64,000 nucleotides of DNA, from NCBI RefSeq assembly GCF_964023145.1, contig NZ_CAXIED010000001.1, positions 868,001 through 932,000 on the forward strand. The letters are read 5' to 3'. Source of the DNA: Chlamydia sp. BM-2023. GTDB lineage: Bacteria > Chlamydiota > Chlamydiia > Chlamydiales > Chlamydiaceae. The notes under the pieces were generated by a model. The model saw only the letters and a program-made list of their open reading frames with translations, made no database searches and had not been told where the DNA came from. Within the stretch, counting starts at the first letter, position 1. Each line of letters opens with the position of its first letter. Position numbers and translations under genes: made by a program. Shown in pieces: positions 63,659 through 64,000 of the stretch.

Positions 63659-64000
63659 CTAAAATTGGATTTGGGCAGTTACGTTTAAGAAGTTGCACAA
63701 TGTAGATTTTGAAAAATCTCCTCGATAGTTCAGGGTTAAGCTCTTATTTTTAAGTGTTGTTATATTTTTTACAGACAATGACCCTGCGTGATGATCAACG
63801 TGTGTTGCTGAAGTTAGCCACATCCCTTTGCTTATCAATCGTGTGGTTAGTATCTCAGGATTTTTCCTATAGACTGTAGGAGTATAAGCAAATTGAAACT
63901 CCCATGAGGTATCAAGAAGGGCTCTATTTTCTATATGGCAAAGGATACCTAAAGGTAGGGTAACATTTGTTAAAGGCGTTTTTATTTTGAAATTACGAAT
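63659..64000 (-). CDS. PmpG-family autotransporter, C-terminal barrel only, cut by window edge
   Basis: The minus-strand frame is open from the window edge to TAG at 63659-63661 and encodes the last ~113 residues of a Pmp barrel, ending VTAQIQF. The DNA around the stop (TCTAAAATTGGATTTGGGCAGTTA) is almost the same as at 57731, so it is a duplicate of that gene. Whether it also has a poly-G tract cannot be seen. Confidence 0.9.
   Translation of the reverse strand: MRNFKIKTPLTNVTLPLGILCHIENRALLDTSWEFQFAYTPTVYRKNPEILTTRLISKGMWLTSATHVDHHAGSLSVKNITTLKNKSLTLNYRGDFSKSTLCNFLNVTAQIQF

Overview
The window looks like chromosome of a Chlamydia species, most probably from the C. psittaci/abortus/caviae/felis group. 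The evidence is the hrcA-grpE-dnaK operon with a CIRCE operator next to proS, the DapL-type diaminopimelate aminotransferase, an OTU-protease effector beside ArtJ (the same neighbourhood that I recall for C. pneumoniae CPn0483/CPn0482), glgB next to species-specific secreted proteins, and a long run of PmpG-type polymorphic membrane proteins (autotransporters with GGA[ILV]/FxxN repeats and a terminal Phe), several of them linked to poly-G tracts. I cannot name the species from sequence alone.

Layout. 1-4346 (minus): dnaK (partial), grpE, hrcA and proS, with promoter and CIRCE between hrcA and proS. 4612-8393 (plus): three tandem paralogous secreted/inclusion-type proteins. 8496-19761: conserved chlamydial genes (lipoprotein, DUF167, ABC_sub_bind protein, DapL, LOG-like protein, MYG1, HIT, HEAT-repeat protein), plus a very basic candidate effector at 12194 and a DUF1207 outer-membrane protein at 13426. 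19774-22988: a sodium/solute symporter flanked by two small paralogous proteins, then DAHP synthase. 23075-28212: the OTU protease, ArtJ, and a bilobed inclusion-membrane protein. 28263-35040: PhnP-like hydrolase, HflX, MtaB-like methylthiotransferase, a hypothetical gene and glgB. 35195-40855: a 598-aa protein with four bilobed hydrophobic domains and a 1220-aa repetitive, tyrosine- and proline-motif-rich candidate effector. 40944-64000 (minus): nine pmp genes, the last cut by the window edge.

The most interesting signals are these. (1) The three paralogues at 4.6-8.4 kb end in DTRL, DTRL and VTRL with different codons; DTRL is also the C-terminus of human CFTR, a class I PDZ ligand. (2) The basic protein at 12194 ends with a GILK motif followed by SVRW-ED, the arrangement of protein phosphatase 1 docking proteins. 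(3) In the pmp array, a cassette made of an inverted repeat, a TAGACA/TATAG[AG] promoter and a poly-G-containing 5' coding segment recurs four times. In one copy the poly-G is inside an intact, in-frame pmp. In the other three it sits in a short leader ORF that is out of frame now, but one alternative frame stays open for about 64-90 codons and stops exactly at the ATG of the next pmp (TAG-T-ATG twice, an ATGA overlap once). This suggests slippage could switch translational coupling of the downstream pmp. (4) Four putative effector genes carry a perfect TTAATTAA palindrome 30-34 nt before the ATG; a fifth has a near match.

How the genes fit together: the housekeeping parts cover heat-shock control, lysine/peptidoglycan precursor synthesis, aromatic amino-acid synthesis, tRNA modification and glycogen branching. 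They are interspersed with a dense set of proteins that probably face the host: inclusion-membrane or secreted proteins, an OTU deubiquitinase and surface autotransporters. All functional statements rest on motif reading and memory of families; no database search was run.
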